64,000 nucleotides of DNA from Rubricella aquisinus (GTDB taxonomy: Bacteria > Pseudomonadota > Alphaproteobacteria > Rhodobacterales > Rhodobacteraceae), in the NCBI RefSeq assembly GCF_014199445.1, contig NZ_JACIJS010000002.1:124001-188000 (forward strand), given 5' to 3'. Shown one piece after another: positions 35,587-46,021 of the stretch. Within the stretch, counting starts at the first letter, position 1; every line of letters starts with the position of its first letter. The notes under the pieces were generated by a model, which ran no database searches, was not told the DNA's origin, and worked only from the letters and a program-made list of their open reading frames with translations. The translations under genes were made by a program, and so were the position numbers.

Positions 35587-35661
35587 GTCTGGCCAACCTT
35601 TTCGTTTCCAGCGCGAGGATGCCGTTTTTTGAAACCAGCGGCAAGCAGCGCGCGCGGATGC

Positions 35662-35690
35662 TTGATTTAAAGGCAGTGCTACGCTATCCG
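35662..35690 (+). promoter_or_regulatory. Predicted sigma-70-type promoter for the dusB-ntr operon
   Basis: TTGATT at 35662-35667 and TATCCG at 35685-35690, 17 bases apart, with the -10 ending 26 bases before the dusB GTG. It lies in the 130-base gap between the divergent ispDF and dusB genes. Confidence 0.4.
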
Positions 35691-35716
35691 AGCTTAGCTG
35701 CACAAGGAATAAGCAT

Positions 35717-36703
35717 GTGACCATTCAGATCGGATCACTCGCGACACCATCGCCTGTTTTTCTTGCACCTTTGGCGGGAATTACGGATTTGCCCTATCGT
35801 AAATTGGTCGCCCGGTTCGGCGCGGGGCTGGTCGTGTCCGAAATGGTCGCCAGTCAGGAGGTCGTGCAGGCCCGTCCCGAAGCCCGCGGAAAGGCGGAGA
35901 TTTGCGGCGATCTCGAAGCCGCCTCCGTCCAGATTGCAGGGAATGACGCCTATTGGATGGCTGAGGCCGCGAAATACTGCGCCGGGCAGGGCGCGCGGGT
36001 GATCGACATCAATATGGGCTGCCCGGCCAAAAAGGTCACCAATGGCTATTCCGGCAGCGCGTTGATGCGCGATCCGAACCATGCGCTGACATTGATTGAG
36101 GCGGTGGTGGGCGCGGTTGACGTGCCGGTGACGCTGAAAACCCGGCTTGGCTGGGATGATGAGATGCTCAACGCTCCCGAAATCGCCCGCCGGGCCGAAG
36201 GGGCAGGCGTGCAGATGATCACGATCCATGGCCGCACCCGATGCCAATTCTACAAGGGACGGGCCGATTGGGCCGCGATCCGTGACGTGGTGGAGGCCGT
36301 CTCCGTCCCCGTGATCGCCAATGGTGATATCGTGGACAGCCGGACGGCAAGACAGGCCCTGGGGCAGAGCGGGGCGCAAGGCGTGATGATCGGGCGCGGC
36401 GCGCAGGGGCGGCCATGGCTGCTGGCGCAAGTCACCGCTGATCTGATGGGCAGCACGCAACCTGATGTGCCAACGGGTGATGAGCTAATCGACATGATTT
36501 CAGAGCATTACGAGGCGATGTTGTCCTTTTATGGGGTGCCATTGGGCCTGAAATGCGCGCGCAAGCACCTTGGCTGGTACATGGATGACGCGCAGACACC
36601 CGCGCTGCTGCGCCGCGCGGTGTTGACGGCGGAAAGCCCGCAAAAGGCGCTTTCCCTGTTCGCGGATGCCTTTGGCCCGCATCCGCTGGAGGAGGCCGCA
36701 TGA
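35717..36703 (+). CDS. dusB: tRNA-dihydrouridine synthase B (NifR3)
   Basis: FMN enzyme that reduces uridine to dihydrouridine in tRNA D-loops. 328 residues in a TIM barrel plus helical domain: LAPLAGITDLPYRKLV, NMGCPAKKVTNGYSGSAL with the catalytic cysteine, TLKTRLGWDD, TIHGRTRCQFYKGRADW and VIANGDI. GTG start at 35717 with AAGGA eight bases upstream. It is the NifR3 of the classic nifR3-ntrB-ntrC operon; its stop overlaps the ntrB start (ATGA), so translation is coupled to the nitrogen sensor. Confidence 0.97.
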   Translation: MTIQIGSLATPSPVFLAPLAGITDLPYRKLVARFGAGLVVSEMVASQEVVQARPEARGKAEICGDLEAASVQIAGNDAYWMAEAAKYCAGQGARVIDINMGCPAKKVTNGYSGSALMRDPNHALTLIEAVVGAVDVPVTLKTRLGWDDEMLNAPEIARRAEGAGVQMITIHGRTRCQFYKGRADWAAIRDVVEAVSVPVIANGDIVDSRTARQALGQSGAQGVMIGRGAQGRPWLLAQVTADLMGSTQPDVPTGDELIDMISEHYEAMLSFYGVPLGLKCARKHLGWYMDDAQTPALLRRAVLTAESPQKALSLFADAFGPHPLEEAA

Positions 36704-37782
36704 CCGCGTTTGAACCTGTCTGGAACGCCATTCCCTATCCCGCCTTCGTCATCGACAAGGCTGGTGTGATCGTATCCGCCAATATCGCGGCGGAGCATTT
36801 CGCGGCACAGTCCCAACGGGCGCTTGTGGGCCGGAAATTCTCCCGCTTTTGTGGGGAGGATGGCGCGCTGATGGATTTGGTCGGGCAAGTGCGGCGCGCG
36901 GGCGTGTCCTTTGCCCAGCATGACATTGATATCATGTGGCTCGATATGCCGCCGCGCACGGCTCATATCCACGCCGCACCTGTCTATGAACGGGGTGAAG
37001 ATATCCTCATCCTGATCCAGCCGCGCAGCATCGCGGAGAAGATGGATCGCAGCCTGTCCCACCGGTCTGCCGCGCGCACGGTGACGGGGATGGCCGCGAT
37101 GCTCGCCCATGAGATCAAGAACCCGCTGGCGGGCATATCGGGCGCGGCACAGCTTTTGGAAATGAACCTGTCAGAAGCGGATCAGGAACTCACAACCCTG
37201 ATCCGGGAGGAAACGGCGCGCATCTCCAAACTGCTGGACCGGGTGGAGCATTTCGGCGATCTGCGCCCGACCGCGCGCCAGCCCGTCAATGTGCATGACA
37301 TCCTGAACCGCGCGAAACTGTCCGCCGCAGCAGGATTTGCCAAGCATGTCCGGTTTATCGAGGAATATGATCCGTCTCTCCCGCCCACTGCCGGGGACAA
37401 GGATCAGTTGATGCAGGTGATCCTGAACCTGATCAAGAACGCGGCAGAGGCCACACCCGCCGTGGGCGGCATCATCACCCTGCGCACCGCCTATAGGCCC
37501 GGTGTGACCATGGCCCTGCCTGGGGGTGGGCGCGAAAGCCTGCCCTTGCAGATCTCCATTTCCGACAACGGAAAGGGCGTGCCGGAGGATCTGAAGAAAG
37601 ACCTGTTCGAGCCGTTCGTGTCGTCAAAGGCAGCGGGCAGCGGGCTTGGCCTTGCGCTGGTGTCCAAGGTGATGGCCGATCATGGCGGCGTGATCGAGTA
37701 TGACAGCGATCCGGGATGGACGACATTCCGTATGATGCTGCCCGTTTGGAAAGAGCCGCGTATGCGGAAAGGAGCAAGCTGA
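36700..37782 (+). CDS. ntrB: Nitrogen regulation histidine kinase NtrB (GlnL)
   Basis: Cytosolic sensor kinase/phosphatase that controls NtrC in response to PII. 360 residues: PAS-like N domain (about 8-110), HisKA with the phosphohistidine H137 in [16 protein letters not shown], and HATPase_c with N-box [11 protein letters not shown]1 [10 protein letters not shown] and G2 [13 protein letters not shown]. No membrane segment. Starts inside the dusB stop and ends on the ntrC start (TGATG). Family length and order are canonical. Confidence 0.97.
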   Translation: MTAFEPVWNAIPYPAFVIDKAGVIVSANIAAEHFAAQSQRALVGRKFSRFCGEDGALMDLVGQVRRAGVSFAQHDIDIMWLDMPPRTAHIHAAPVYERGEDILILIQPRSIAEKMDRSLSHRSAARTVTGMAAMLAHEIKNPLAGISGAAQLLEMNLSEADQELTTLIREETARISKLLDRVEHFGDLRPTARQPVNVHDILNRAKLSAAAGFAKHVRFIEEYDPSLPPTAGDKDQLMQVILNLIKNAAEATPAVGGIITLRTAYRPGVTMALPGGGRESLPLQISISDNGKGVPEDLKKDLFEPFVSSKAAGSGLGLALVSKVMADHGGVIEYDSDPGWTTFRMMLPVWKEPRMRKGAS

Positions 37783-39236
37783 TGGATGGAACGATACTCC
37801 TCGCTGATGACGACCGCGCCATTCGCACCGTGCTGGGGCAGGCGCTGACCCGCGCGGGCTGCCGGGTGCGCTCCACGGGCTCTGCCACCACCCTGTGGCG
37901 CTGGATCGAGGAAGGGGAGGGCGATGTCGTCGTCTCTGACGTGATGATGCCCGATGGCGACGCGCTCGACCTGCTGCCCGCGATCCGCAAGAAACGCCCC
38001 GATTTGCCCGTGATCGTGATGAGCGCGCAGAACACGGTGATGACCGCCATTCGCGCAGCCGAAGCGGGGGCCTATGAATACCTGCCGAAACCCTTTGACC
38101 TGAAAGAATTGCTGGAACAGGTGCGCAAGGGTTTGGCCCAACGGCCCGGCGGCAAACCTGCGGCGGTGGTGGATGACACGCCGGAGCGGGAGGAAAACCT
38201 GCCGCTCATTGGCCGCAGCCCCGCGATGCAGGAAGTCTACCGCATCATGGCGCGGCTGATGAACACCGACCTGTCTGTGATGATCAGCGGGGAAAGCGGG
38301 ACAGGCAAGGAGCTGGTCGCCCGCGCGCTCCATAACTTTGGCCACCGCAAGAACGGGCCATTTGTGGCCGTGAACATGGCCGCCATCCCGCGCGAATTGA
38401 TCGAGGCTGAGTTGTTTGGCCATGAGAAAGGCGCGTTTACCGGCGCGACGGAGCGGAATGTGGGCCGGTTCGAGCTTGGCAATGGTGGAACCCTGTTTCT
38501 GGATGAGATCGGGGATATGCCGCTTGATGCGCAAACCCGGCTCTTGCGCGTGTTGCAGGAGGGCGAATTTACCCGTGTCGGCGGGCGGGAGGCGATCCCG
38601 GCCAATGTGCGCATCATCGCCGCGACCCATCAGGATCTGAAATCCCTGATCATCGAGGGCAAGTTCCGCGAGGATCTGTTTTATCGTCTGAATGTCGTGC
38701 CCGTGCGCCTGCCACCCCTGCGCGAGCGGCTGGAGGATATCCCCGATCTGGCCCGCGCCTTCCTCAACCGAGCGGAGGAGGAAGGACTGCCCCGCAAGCG
38801 GATCACGCAAGATGCGCTTGAGACCCTGAAACGGCAAAGCTGGGCTGGGAATGTGCGCGAGCTTGAAAACCTCATGCGCCGTCTCGCCGTGCTGTGCCCG
38901 GATGAGACGATCTCCGCGACAGAAGTGGAGCAGGAGGTGGCCTCCCGCCCATCCATGGCAGCAGAGCCAAAGGCGCAATCGGGGCAGAAGCTCTCTCAGG
39001 CGGTGGAAGGGCATTTGCAGCGCTATTTCAGCTTGCATGGCAACGAATTGCCACCGCCGGGCCTTTATGATCGGATCATCCGGGAGGTGGAGATGCCGCT
39101 GATCGCGCTTGCCCTGTCAGCGACGCGCGGAAATCAGGTGAAAACCGCTGAATTGCTGGGGATCAACCGCAATACGCTGCGAAAGAAAATTCGCGAGCTT
39201 GACATTCCGGTCACACGCGGCAAGAAATTGATGTAA
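37782..39236 (+). CDS. ntrC: Nitrogen regulation response regulator NtrC
   Basis: Activator of nitrogen-assimilation genes. 484 residues: receiver domain with phospho-acceptor D53 ([14 protein letters not shown]), AAA+ domain with Walker [16 protein letters not shown], the sigma-54-contacting GAFTGA loop in [15 protein letters not shown], Walker [14 protein letters not shown], and a C-terminal Fis-type HTH ([20 protein letters not shown]). The intact GAFTGA is informative: NtrC of Rhodobacter capsulatus is known for lacking it and working with sigma-70. AAAGGAG lies seven bases before the ATG. Confidence 0.97.
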   Translation: MDGTILLADDDRAIRTVLGQALTRAGCRVRSTGSATTLWRWIEEGEGDVVVSDVMMPDGDALDLLPAIRKKRPDLPVIVMSAQNTVMTAIRAAEAGAYEYLPKPFDLKELLEQVRKGLAQRPGGKPAAVVDDTPEREENLPLIGRSPAMQEVYRIMARLMNTDLSVMISGESGTGKELVARALHNFGHRKNGPFVAVNMAAIPRELIEAELFGHEKGAFTGATERNVGRFELGNGGTLFLDEIGDMPLDAQTRLLRVLQEGEFTRVGGREAIPANVRIIAATHQDLKSLIIEGKFREDLFYRLNVVPVRLPPLRERLEDIPDLARAFLNRAEEEGLPRKRITQDALETLKRQSWAGNVRELENLMRRLAVLCPDETISATEVEQEVASRPSMAAEPKAQSGQKLSQAVEGHLQRYFSLHGNELPPPGLYDRIIREVEMPLIALALSATRGNQVKTAELLGINRNTLRKKIRELDIPVTRGKKLM

Positions 39237-39266
39237 TCGCGCAACAGTAAGGCCGAAAGACATCTC

Positions 39267-41510
39267 GTGATCTCGCGCCGCCGCCGCAGTTTCCTTCGTC
39301 TATGGCAACGCTTTATGTTGTTCAGTCGCCGCGAGTCCGTGCGCACCATTGCGCTGTTCGGGTTTGTGGCGCTGGGGCCGGTGCTTGCGGTTCTCACTTT
39401 TCTGGAATTCGGCCATATCGACACGCCAGTATCCGCGCCATCGCTGCGGATCATCCTGACGGCGGACCTCATTTATCTGCTGCTGATCGCCGGATTGATC
39501 GCGCGCCGCGTGGCCGAAGCCGTCGCTGCCCGGCGCGCGAAATCGGCAGGGTCGCGATTGCATACGCGGCTGACGGGCGTGTTCGCGCTGGTGGCACTGG
39601 CGCCGACGATCCTTGTGGCGCTCTTTGCGGTGGCGACGATCAATTTTGGCTTGGAAAGCTGGTTTTCTGAGCGTGTTCAATCGGTTGTTGGAAATTCTTT
39701 AGAAGCGGCGGAAGCCTATCAGAGCGAACATCGCGAGGATTTGCGCGTTGATGCCGCCGTGCTTGCCAATTACATCAACCGTAACAAGGATCGGTATCCG
39801 TTCATTGATCCGGCGGACCTGCGCGAATTGCTGTCCACCGGGCAACAGCAGATGCAGCGCGAATTGAGCGAGGCCTATATCATCGACGGGGGCGGGGCGC
39901 TGCGTGCGCGGGGCGTGCTCAGCTATCTGTTCGACTATGAGCAGCCCTCCGAGTCCGATCTGCGCATCGCGCGTGCGGGGCAGATCGTGATCCTTGAGGA
40001 TTGGGAGAACAACGAATTTCGCGCGCTCGTTCATCTGACCTCGTTTGTCGATCGCTACCTTTATGTCACGCGGGAAGTGGACGGCCAAATCCTTGAATTG
40101 CTGGACGAAACCCGTGCGACCGTCACCCTCTATGAGGAGTTGGAGGGAGAGCGGGGCGGGCTCCTGTTCCGCTTTGCGCTGATTTATATCGGCTTTGCGG
40201 TGATCGTGATCTTGGGCGCGATCTGGCTCGCGTTCTGGTTTGCCGACCGGTTGGCGCGGCCCGTCGCACGGCTGGCCGGGGCGGCGCAACGGGTCGGGGC
40301 AGGGGATTTGGACGTGCGCGTGCGTGAGGAGGAGGGCGATGACGAGATCGCCATGCTCAGCCGCGTGTTCAACCGCATGACCAGTCAGGTCAAACGCCAG
40401 CGCGACGCGCTGATTGTGGCGCGGAATGAAAGCGACCGCCGCCGCCGGGTGTTTGAGGCGGTGTTGTCGGGCGTGTCGGCGGGTGTCATCGGGCTTGATG
40501 AAACAGGTCGGATCGACGTGATCAATGACGCCGCGCGCGGTCTGTTGACGCTTGGCGATGAGGATTACACAGGCCGGATGCTGGACGAGGTGCAACCGGA
40601 ATTCGCGGCCCTTATGGCTGGGCTTGGCGATGGGAAAGTCGCCCAGCAACAGCTTCAAATCACGACACAAAAACGGGCCGAAGACCTGTTGATCCGCATC
40701 ACGCGGCACAAGGTGGACGAGGACCATTTCGGCTATGTCGTGACCTTTGACAGCATCACCGATCTGATGAGCGCGCAGCGGATGGCCGCGTGGGGGGATG
40801 TGGCGCGCCGCATCGCGCATGAGATCAAGAACCCGCTCACCCCGATCCAGCTTTCCGCCGAACGGATGAAGCGAAAATATGCCAAGCAGATTGATGAGGG
40901 ACGCGACGGGTTTGAGCAAATTGCGGACGTGATCGTGCGCCAAACCAATGACCTGCGCCGCATCGTCGATGAATTCTCGAAATTCGCCCGGATGCCCGAG
41001 CCAGAGAAAAAGCCCGAAGATATCTGTGCGCTGATCCGTGACGCCGTGCTGCTGCGGCAGGACGGGGCGCCCGATATCCGATTTGAAACCGATCTGCCGG
41101 ATGCGCCCGTCATCTTGCGCCTTGATCGCGGGCAGATCGGGCAGGCGATTGGCAATTTACTGAAGAACGCGGCAGAGGCCGTAGAGGCGCAAGAGGCCGA
41201 TGGCCCAAGCGAGGTACATCTTGCCCTGACCCGTGATCCATATGTGACACGGATCACCATTACGGATACAGGGATCGGATTGCCCGATGGCGGGGCCGCG
41301 CGCCTGTTTGAGCCCTATGTGACCAGCCGCGAAAAAGGCACCGGGCTAGGGCTGGCTATCGTCAAGAAGATCATTGAGGACCATGACGGCACGCTTGACC
41401 TGCGCAATAGCGACAATGGGACCGGGGCCGTGGCGGAAATCGTTTTTCCGGCAGCCCTGACAGCGGTCCCTGACATAACAGAAGAAACGAATGAGGCGCT
41501 CCATGCATGA
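39267..41510 (+). CDS. ntrY: Membrane sensor histidine kinase NtrY
   Basis: 747 residues: four membrane helices (about 27-47, 61-80, 103-124 and 300-322) with a periplasmic domain between the third and fourth, a HAMP domain (about 325-380), PAS domain (about 390-495), HisKA with H518 in [18 protein letters not shown], and HATPase_c (NLLKNAAEAV, DTGIGLPDGG, GTGLGLAIVKKI). It phosphorylates NtrX and is linked to nitrogen and redox/envelope signals. The start listed is a GTG at 39267; a weak ribosome binding site makes the ATG at residue 17 a possible alternative. 30 bases separate it from ntrC. Confidence 0.95.
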   Translation: MISRRRRSFLRLWQRFMLFSRRESVRTIALFGFVALGPVLAVLTFLEFGHIDTPVSAPSLRIILTADLIYLLLIAGLIARRVAEAVAARRAKSAGSRLHTRLTGVFALVALAPTILVALFAVATINFGLESWFSERVQSVVGNSLEAAEAYQSEHREDLRVDAAVLANYINRNKDRYPFIDPADLRELLSTGQQQMQRELSEAYIIDGGGALRARGVLSYLFDYEQPSESDLRIARAGQIVILEDWENNEFRALVHLTSFVDRYLYVTREVDGQILELLDETRATVTLYEELEGERGGLLFRFALIYIGFAVIVILGAIWLAFWFADRLARPVARLAGAAQRVGAGDLDVRVREEEGDDEIAMLSRVFNRMTSQVKRQRDALIVARNESDRRRRVFEAVLSGVSAGVIGLDETGRIDVINDAARGLLTLGDEDYTGRMLDEVQPEFAALMAGLGDGKVAQQQLQITTQKRAEDLLIRITRHKVDEDHFGYVVTFDSITDLMSAQRMAAWGDVARRIAHEIKNPLTPIQLSAERMKRKYAKQIDEGRDGFEQIADVIVRQTNDLRRIVDEFSKFARMPEPEKKPEDICALIRDAVLLRQDGAPDIRFETDLPDAPVILRLDRGQIGQAIGNLLKNAAEAVEAQEADGPSEVHLALTRDPYVTRITITDTGIGLPDGGAARLFEPYVTSREKGTGLGLAIVKKIIEDHDGTLDLRNSDNGTGAVAEIVFPAALTAVPDITEETNEALHA

Positions 41511-42933
41511 TGGAACGAGCCGGGATAGCGATATCCTGATTGTGGACGATGAACAGGACATCCGGGAGATCGTGTCGGACATCCTCGCGGATGAAGGGCA
41601 CGGCACCCGCGTTGCGTGGGACGCCGATGGCGCACTGGCAGAGGTGAACCGCGCCGCCCCCGATCTGATCATCCTCGACATCTGGCTGAAAGAAAGCCGT
41701 CTGGACGGGATCGAAATTCTGAAAACGGTGCGGCGGGACAATCCGTCCGTTCCCGTGATCATCATCTCGGGCCACGGGAATATCGAGCTTGCCGTGGCTG
41801 CCGTGAAACAGGGCGCCTACGACTTCATCGAAAAGCCGTTCAACACCGATAAGCTGTTGATGACGGTGGACCGCGCATTGGAAGCATCGCGACTGCGGCG
41901 GGAGAATGCCGCCCTGCGGGTGCGGGAGGAGACGGAAAGCCATCTGATCGGCTCAGGCTCTGCGATGCGGGCCTTGCGGGCGCAATTGGAGCGGGTGGCC
42001 CGGTCCAACGGGCGCGTGCTGCTCACCGGGCCTGCCGGCGCGGGCAAGGAGGTTGCGGCCCGGTTCATCCATGACCATTCGGCCCGCCATGGGCGGCCGT
42101 TTATCTCCGTTAATTCGGCATCCGTCTCTCCCGACCGGATGGAGGAAGTGCTGTTTGGCCGCGAATATGAGGACCGGCCCCATGATCCGGGCCTCTTTGA
42201 GAAGGCCCATGGCGGAACGCTATTTTTTGACGAAGTGGCGGATATGCCAATCGGCAGCCAGTCAAAGATTCTCCGCGTGATGCTTGATCAGGCCTTTACC
42301 CGCATTGGCGGCACGGACACGGTGCGCGTCGATGTGCGTCTGATCTCCGCCACCAACAAGGATTTGCCGAAGGAAATTTCCGAAGGCCGCTTCCGGCAGG
42401 ATCTCTATCACCGGCTGAATGTGGTGCCGGTGGAGGTGCCGGGGCTCGATATGCGCTGCGAAGATATCCCGGAATTGTTTGATTATTTCGCAGCGCGCCT
42501 GAACACCGAGCAAGGCTTGCCCAAGCGCGCGCTGAGTGATGAAGCCGCCGCGACCTTGCAAGCGATGCCATGGCCGGGCCATGTCCGGCAGTTGCGCAAT
42601 CTGGTGGAGCGTTTGTTGATCCTCGGGCCGGAAAGCGGGGCGATCTCCCTAGAGGAATTGCCGCGTGAGCGGGTCAGCGATCAGGCCAGCGGATCAGAGG
42701 CGCTCAACGCGGCCCTCGTGGGCCTGCCCCTGCGAGAGGCCCGCGAAGTGTTCGAGCGGGAATATCTGATCGCCCAGATCAACCGCTTTGGTGGCAATAT
42801 CTCCCGCACGGCGGCCTTTGTCGGGATGGAGCGGTCCGCGCTCCATCGCAAGCTCAAGGCGCTGAGCGTCGTGACCACGGCCAAGGGGGGCGCGCGCATC
42901 GCGCGGTTGGACGAAGTCGAAGAAACCGAGTAA
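41491..42933 (+). CDS. ntrX: Response regulator NtrX
   Basis: 480 residues: receiver domain with phospho-acceptor D63 (LIILDIWLKESRLDG), AAA+ domain with Walker A TGPAGAGKEVAARF and Walker B GGTLFFDEVADM, and a Fis-type HTH (FGGNISRTAAFVGMERSALH). The segment after VLFGRE has no GAFTGA, the loop being replaced by EYEDRPHDPGLF, so it should not activate sigma-54 promoters directly. An ATG at 41503, with GAGG before it, is an alternative start (D59 then). The gene overlaps the ntrY 3' end by 20 bases. Confidence 0.95.
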   Translation: MRRSMHDGTSRDSDILIVDDEQDIREIVSDILADEGHGTRVAWDADGALAEVNRAAPDLIILDIWLKESRLDGIEILKTVRRDNPSVPVIIISGHGNIELAVAAVKQGAYDFIEKPFNTDKLLMTVDRALEASRLRRENAALRVREETESHLIGSGSAMRALRAQLERVARSNGRVLLTGPAGAGKEVAARFIHDHSARHGRPFISVNSASVSPDRMEEVLFGREYEDRPHDPGLFEKAHGGTLFFDEVADMPIGSQSKILRVMLDQAFTRIGGTDTVRVDVRLISATNKDLPKEISEGRFRQDLYHRLNVVPVEVPGLDMRCEDIPELFDYFAARLNTEQGLPKRALSDEAAATLQAMPWPGHVRQLRNLVERLLILGPESGAISLEELPRERVSDQASGSEALNAALVGLPLREAREVFEREYLIAQINRFGGNISRTAAFVGMERSALHRKLKALSVVTTAKGGARIARLDEVEETE

Positions 42934-42978
42934 CACTCGATGCTGAGGCGGCCCATGGCCCGACAGTAAGGATAAGTC

Positions 42979-44355
42979 ATGAAAGTGATCGTCTGTGGTG
43001 CGGGTCAGGTCGGCTGGCAAATCGCCCGGCATCTTTCGTCGGAAAACAATGACGTGACGGTGGTGGATAATGACCCCGCGCTGGTCCGTCGGATCACCGA
43101 CAGCCTTGATGTGGGCGGGGTAACTGGGTTTGCGTCGCTGCCTGATGTGCTGGAACAGGCGGGCGCGCGCGACAGTGACATGATCATCGCGGCGACCTTT
43201 TCCGATGAGGTGAACATGATCGCCTGTCAGGTCGCCCACTCGGTGTTCAAGGTGCCCCGCAAAATCGCGCGGGTCCGGGCGCAAAGCTATCTGGACCCGA
43301 AATGGGCGGATATCTACCGGCAGGATCACATGCCGATTGACGTCATCATCTCCCCCGAGCGCGAAGTGGCGAATGCAGCGATGCAGCGGCTCGCAGCCCC
43401 GTCTGCGTTCGATATCCAGAGCTTTGCCGACGGAAAGGTGCAGTTGATCGGGCTGACACTTGATGAAAACTGCCCGGTGCTGAACACGCCCTTGCGCCAG
43501 TTGACGGAGCTGTTTTCAACGCTCAAAGCCTATGTCGTGGGGGTGCGCAGCGGGACGAAACTGCGCGCGGCCTTCTCCGATGATCAGCTATTCGCGGGCG
43601 ATCAGATTTATGTCGTCACCGATGAGGGCGATATTCCGCGCATGCTGGAGATTTTTGGCAAGTCCACGCAGGTCGGCAAACGCAATCTGATTGTGGGGGC
43701 CGGCAATGTCGGCCTGTCTGTCGCGAGTGCGTTGGAGGCACTGCCAAGCCGCCCGCGCACCAAGATTGTCGAGCGGGACCGCGCCCGCGCGGAATTCGCC
43801 GCGGACAAGCTCGACCGGACAATCGTTTTGCATGGGGACGGGTTGTCGATTGATATGCTGGAGGAGGCGGGCATCACCTCCACCGATGCGTTCATGGCGG
43901 TGACCGATGATGACAAGACGAACCTTCTATCCTGCGCACGCGCCAAAACGATGGGCGCGCCGCTCACCGTTTGTCTGATCAACGATCCGAGCCTTGTGCC
44001 GTTGATGAAGCCGCTTGGCGTGGATGCCTATATCAACCCCCGCGCTACCACCGTGTCCTCCATCCTGCGCCATGTGCGCCATGGCCGGGTGCGCGCGGTC
44101 TATTCCATCGGTGATGCAGAGGCCGAAGTGATCGAAGCGCAGGTGCTGTCCACATCCCCCATCGCGGGCAAGCGCGTGCGCGACACCAACCTGCCCGAAG
44201 GCGCGATGATCGGGGCTGTCGTCAAGGGCAAACAGGTCGTGATCCCGCGCAGCGATACGCTGATCGAAGAGACGGACGTGCTGATCGTGTTCGCCATGGC
44301 GCGGCAGGTGCCACAGGTGGAGCAGTTGTTCCGCGTCTCCATCGACTTTTTCTGA
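42979..44355 (+). CDS. trkA: Trk potassium uptake regulatory protein TrkA
   Basis: 458-residue peripheral protein that gates TrkH. Two RCK halves, each with a Rossmann NAD(H)-binding part: MKVIVCGAGQVGWQIARHL at the N terminus and LIVGAGNVGLSVASAL at about residue 234, each followed by a TrkA_C domain. AAGGATAAG precedes the ATG. It lies 45 bases after ntrX and 6 bases before trkH. Its place behind ntrYX is conserved in many Alphaproteobacteria and suggests coordination of nitrogen and potassium status, an inference. Confidence 0.97.
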   Translation: MKVIVCGAGQVGWQIARHLSSENNDVTVVDNDPALVRRITDSLDVGGVTGFASLPDVLEQAGARDSDMIIAATFSDEVNMIACQVAHSVFKVPRKIARVRAQSYLDPKWADIYRQDHMPIDVIISPEREVANAAMQRLAAPSAFDIQSFADGKVQLIGLTLDENCPVLNTPLRQLTELFSTLKAYVVGVRSGTKLRAAFSDDQLFAGDQIYVVTDEGDIPRMLEIFGKSTQVGKRNLIVGAGNVGLSVASALEALPSRPRTKIVERDRARAEFAADKLDRTIVLHGDGLSIDMLEEAGITSTDAFMAVTDDDKTNLLSCARAKTMGAPLTVCLINDPSLVPLMKPLGVDAYINPRATTVSSILRHVRHGRVRAVYSIGDAEAEVIEAQVLSTSPIAGKRVRDTNLPEGAMIGAVVKGKQVVIPRSDTLIEETDVLIVFAMARQVPQVEQLFRVSIDFF

Positions 44356-44361
44356 TCCGTC

Positions 44362-45873
44362 ATGCTGCCCTGGCGCCGCTTTCCCTTTTTCGTCTATGTC
44401 ATCGCGGTGTCGGGGGCGGCGATGTTCGTGCCGACCTTTTATGGGGCATCGGTGGGCGATTTCGCCTCGGCGCGGCTATTCCTGTATTGTGGCGTGCTGA
44501 TCCTGTTCTCCGCCGTGCTGATCGGCCTGTCCTTGGCCAATCGGCATGTGCGCGGACATGCGCGGTCGCATCTTTTGGCGATTGTGGCCACTTTCGTGGT
44601 GTTGCCCGCAATTCTGTGCATTCCCATCGTCGTACGCCTGCCTGCGCTGAGTTTTCTGGGCGGGTATTTCGAGATGGTATCGAGCCTCACCACGACCGGG
44701 GCCACGGTGTTCAGCAATCCGAATGTGATCCCTGAAACGATCCATCTGTGGCGCGGGATGATCGGGTGGATGGGGGGATATCTGATCGTTCTGGCGGCGT
44801 TAGCGATCATGGCGCCGCTGGATATCGGCGGGTTTGAAATCCGCTCCGCCATTCACGGCGCGCAGGCAGGGGGCGCCAATAGCGGCCAGCGGCTATTGCA
44901 AGGGGGCGACCGGCTCTTGCGCACCGCCCGGCAGCTGACCCCGATCTATGGCGGGCTGACGGCCCTTTTGTTTCTGATGTTGCTTTTTGCGGGGCAAGAC
45001 GGGTTTTCTGCGGCACTCACCGCGATGGCGGTGATCTCCACAAGCGGCATCACGCATATGTCTGGCCCGATCAGCGGGGACAGCGGGATGCTGGTGGAGA
45101 TGGTCATCGCCGTGTTTCTTATCTGTGCGGCGAGTGGCTTTGTGTTTGACGCCTCCCGCCGCCGCAACCCGCGAGAAGTCCGGCGGGATGTGGAATTGCG
45201 GATGCTGCTGTCCATCCTGATGATCGTTCCGGGCTTTCTGTTCATCCGCCATTTCATCGGAGCGATCGAGGTTGAGGCGCTTGGAGGCTTTTCGCAGGCA
45301 TTTGAAGCGGCGTGGGGTCTGATGTTCACGGTGCTAAGCTTTCTGACCACGATGGGCGGGCAAAGCGCGTTTTGGGACACAGCACAAGCGTGGTCCGGGC
45401 TGGAAACACCGGGGCTATTGTTCATGGCGCTTGCCGCGATGGGGGGAGGGGTGGCGAGCACCGCGGGCGGGATCAAGCTTTTGCGCGTCTATGCGCTCTA
45501 CAAACACGGGATACGGGAGATGGAGCGTCTGACCTTGCCAAATTCCGTAGCCGGGGCAGGGCAGGCGCAGCGGCGCATCCGGCGGGAAGGGGCCTTTATC
45601 GCGTGGGTGTTTCTGATGCTCTTTCTGCTCTCTATCGCGGTGTCGATGCTGGCGCTGGCGCTGACGGGGATTGATATGGTCACCGCGATGCAGCTTGCCG
45701 TTGTCAGCCTGTCCAATACCGGGCCGGGCGTCACCCTGATCATGGAAACGCCGGTTCTGTTCGGCTCCCTCAGTTCTGAGGCGCAATTGATCCTCTGTGC
45801 CACGATGATCCTTGGTCGGCTTGAGGCGCTGGCGCTGATCGCACTGTTCGATCCGACCTTCTGGCGACGCTAA
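44362..45873 (+). CDS. trkH: Trk potassium transporter, membrane subunit TrkH
   Basis: 503-residue potassium channel-like transporter with about 10-12 helices in four pore-loop repeats. Selectivity-filter-like segments are visible: SSLTTTGATVFSNP, TAMAVISTSGITHMS, LSFLTTMGGQSAF (replacing the more usual STTGFS-type) and AVVSLSNTGPGVT. Partner of the TrkA encoded six bases upstream. The final 30 residues (CATMILGRLEALALIALFDPTFWR in pieces CATMILGRLE and ALIALFDPTFWRR) carry the conserved GRLE motif. No defects seen. Confidence 0.96.
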   Translation: MLPWRRFPFFVYVIAVSGAAMFVPTFYGASVGDFASARLFLYCGVLILFSAVLIGLSLANRHVRGHARSHLLAIVATFVVLPAILCIPIVVRLPALSFLGGYFEMVSSLTTTGATVFSNPNVIPETIHLWRGMIGWMGGYLIVLAALAIMAPLDIGGFEIRSAIHGAQAGGANSGQRLLQGGDRLLRTARQLTPIYGGLTALLFLMLLFAGQDGFSAALTAMAVISTSGITHMSGPISGDSGMLVEMVIAVFLICAASGFVFDASRRRNPREVRRDVELRMLLSILMIVPGFLFIRHFIGAIEVEALGGFSQAFEAAWGLMFTVLSFLTTMGGQSAFWDTAQAWSGLETPGLLFMALAAMGGGVASTAGGIKLLRVYALYKHGIREMERLTLPNSVAGAGQAQRRIRREGAFIAWVFLMLFLLSIAVSMLALALTGIDMVTAMQLAVVSLSNTGPGVTLIMETPVLFGSLSSEAQLILCATMILGRLEALALIALFDPTFWRR

Positions 45874-45891
45874 GGATATTTCTATTGTGAA

Positions 45892-45919
45892 TTGATATTG
45901 CGTCGCATTTGACTATGTG
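45892..45919 (+). promoter_or_regulatory. Predicted promoter for hfq-hflX
   Basis: TTGATA (45892-45897) and TATGTG (45914-45919) are 16 bases apart in the 148-base trkH-hfq gap. A small stem (GGCCC 45980-45984 with GGGCC 45996-46000) lies in the presumed leader just before the hfq ribosome binding site GAGAG. Confidence 0.4.
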
Positions 45920-46021
45920 AAACTCATGAGCGTGACCGAACAGCCCGCGCAAGACGGACGAACTGGTTAGTAGGAATATGGCCCAGCCGGGGATGGGGCC
46001 GCAAAATAATGAGAGCATTCA

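Noticed and set aside
37680-39038. A 452-codon - strand frame opposite ntrC
   Set aside because: Antisense shadow; ntrC carries receiver, AAA+ and HTH motifs in the + frame.
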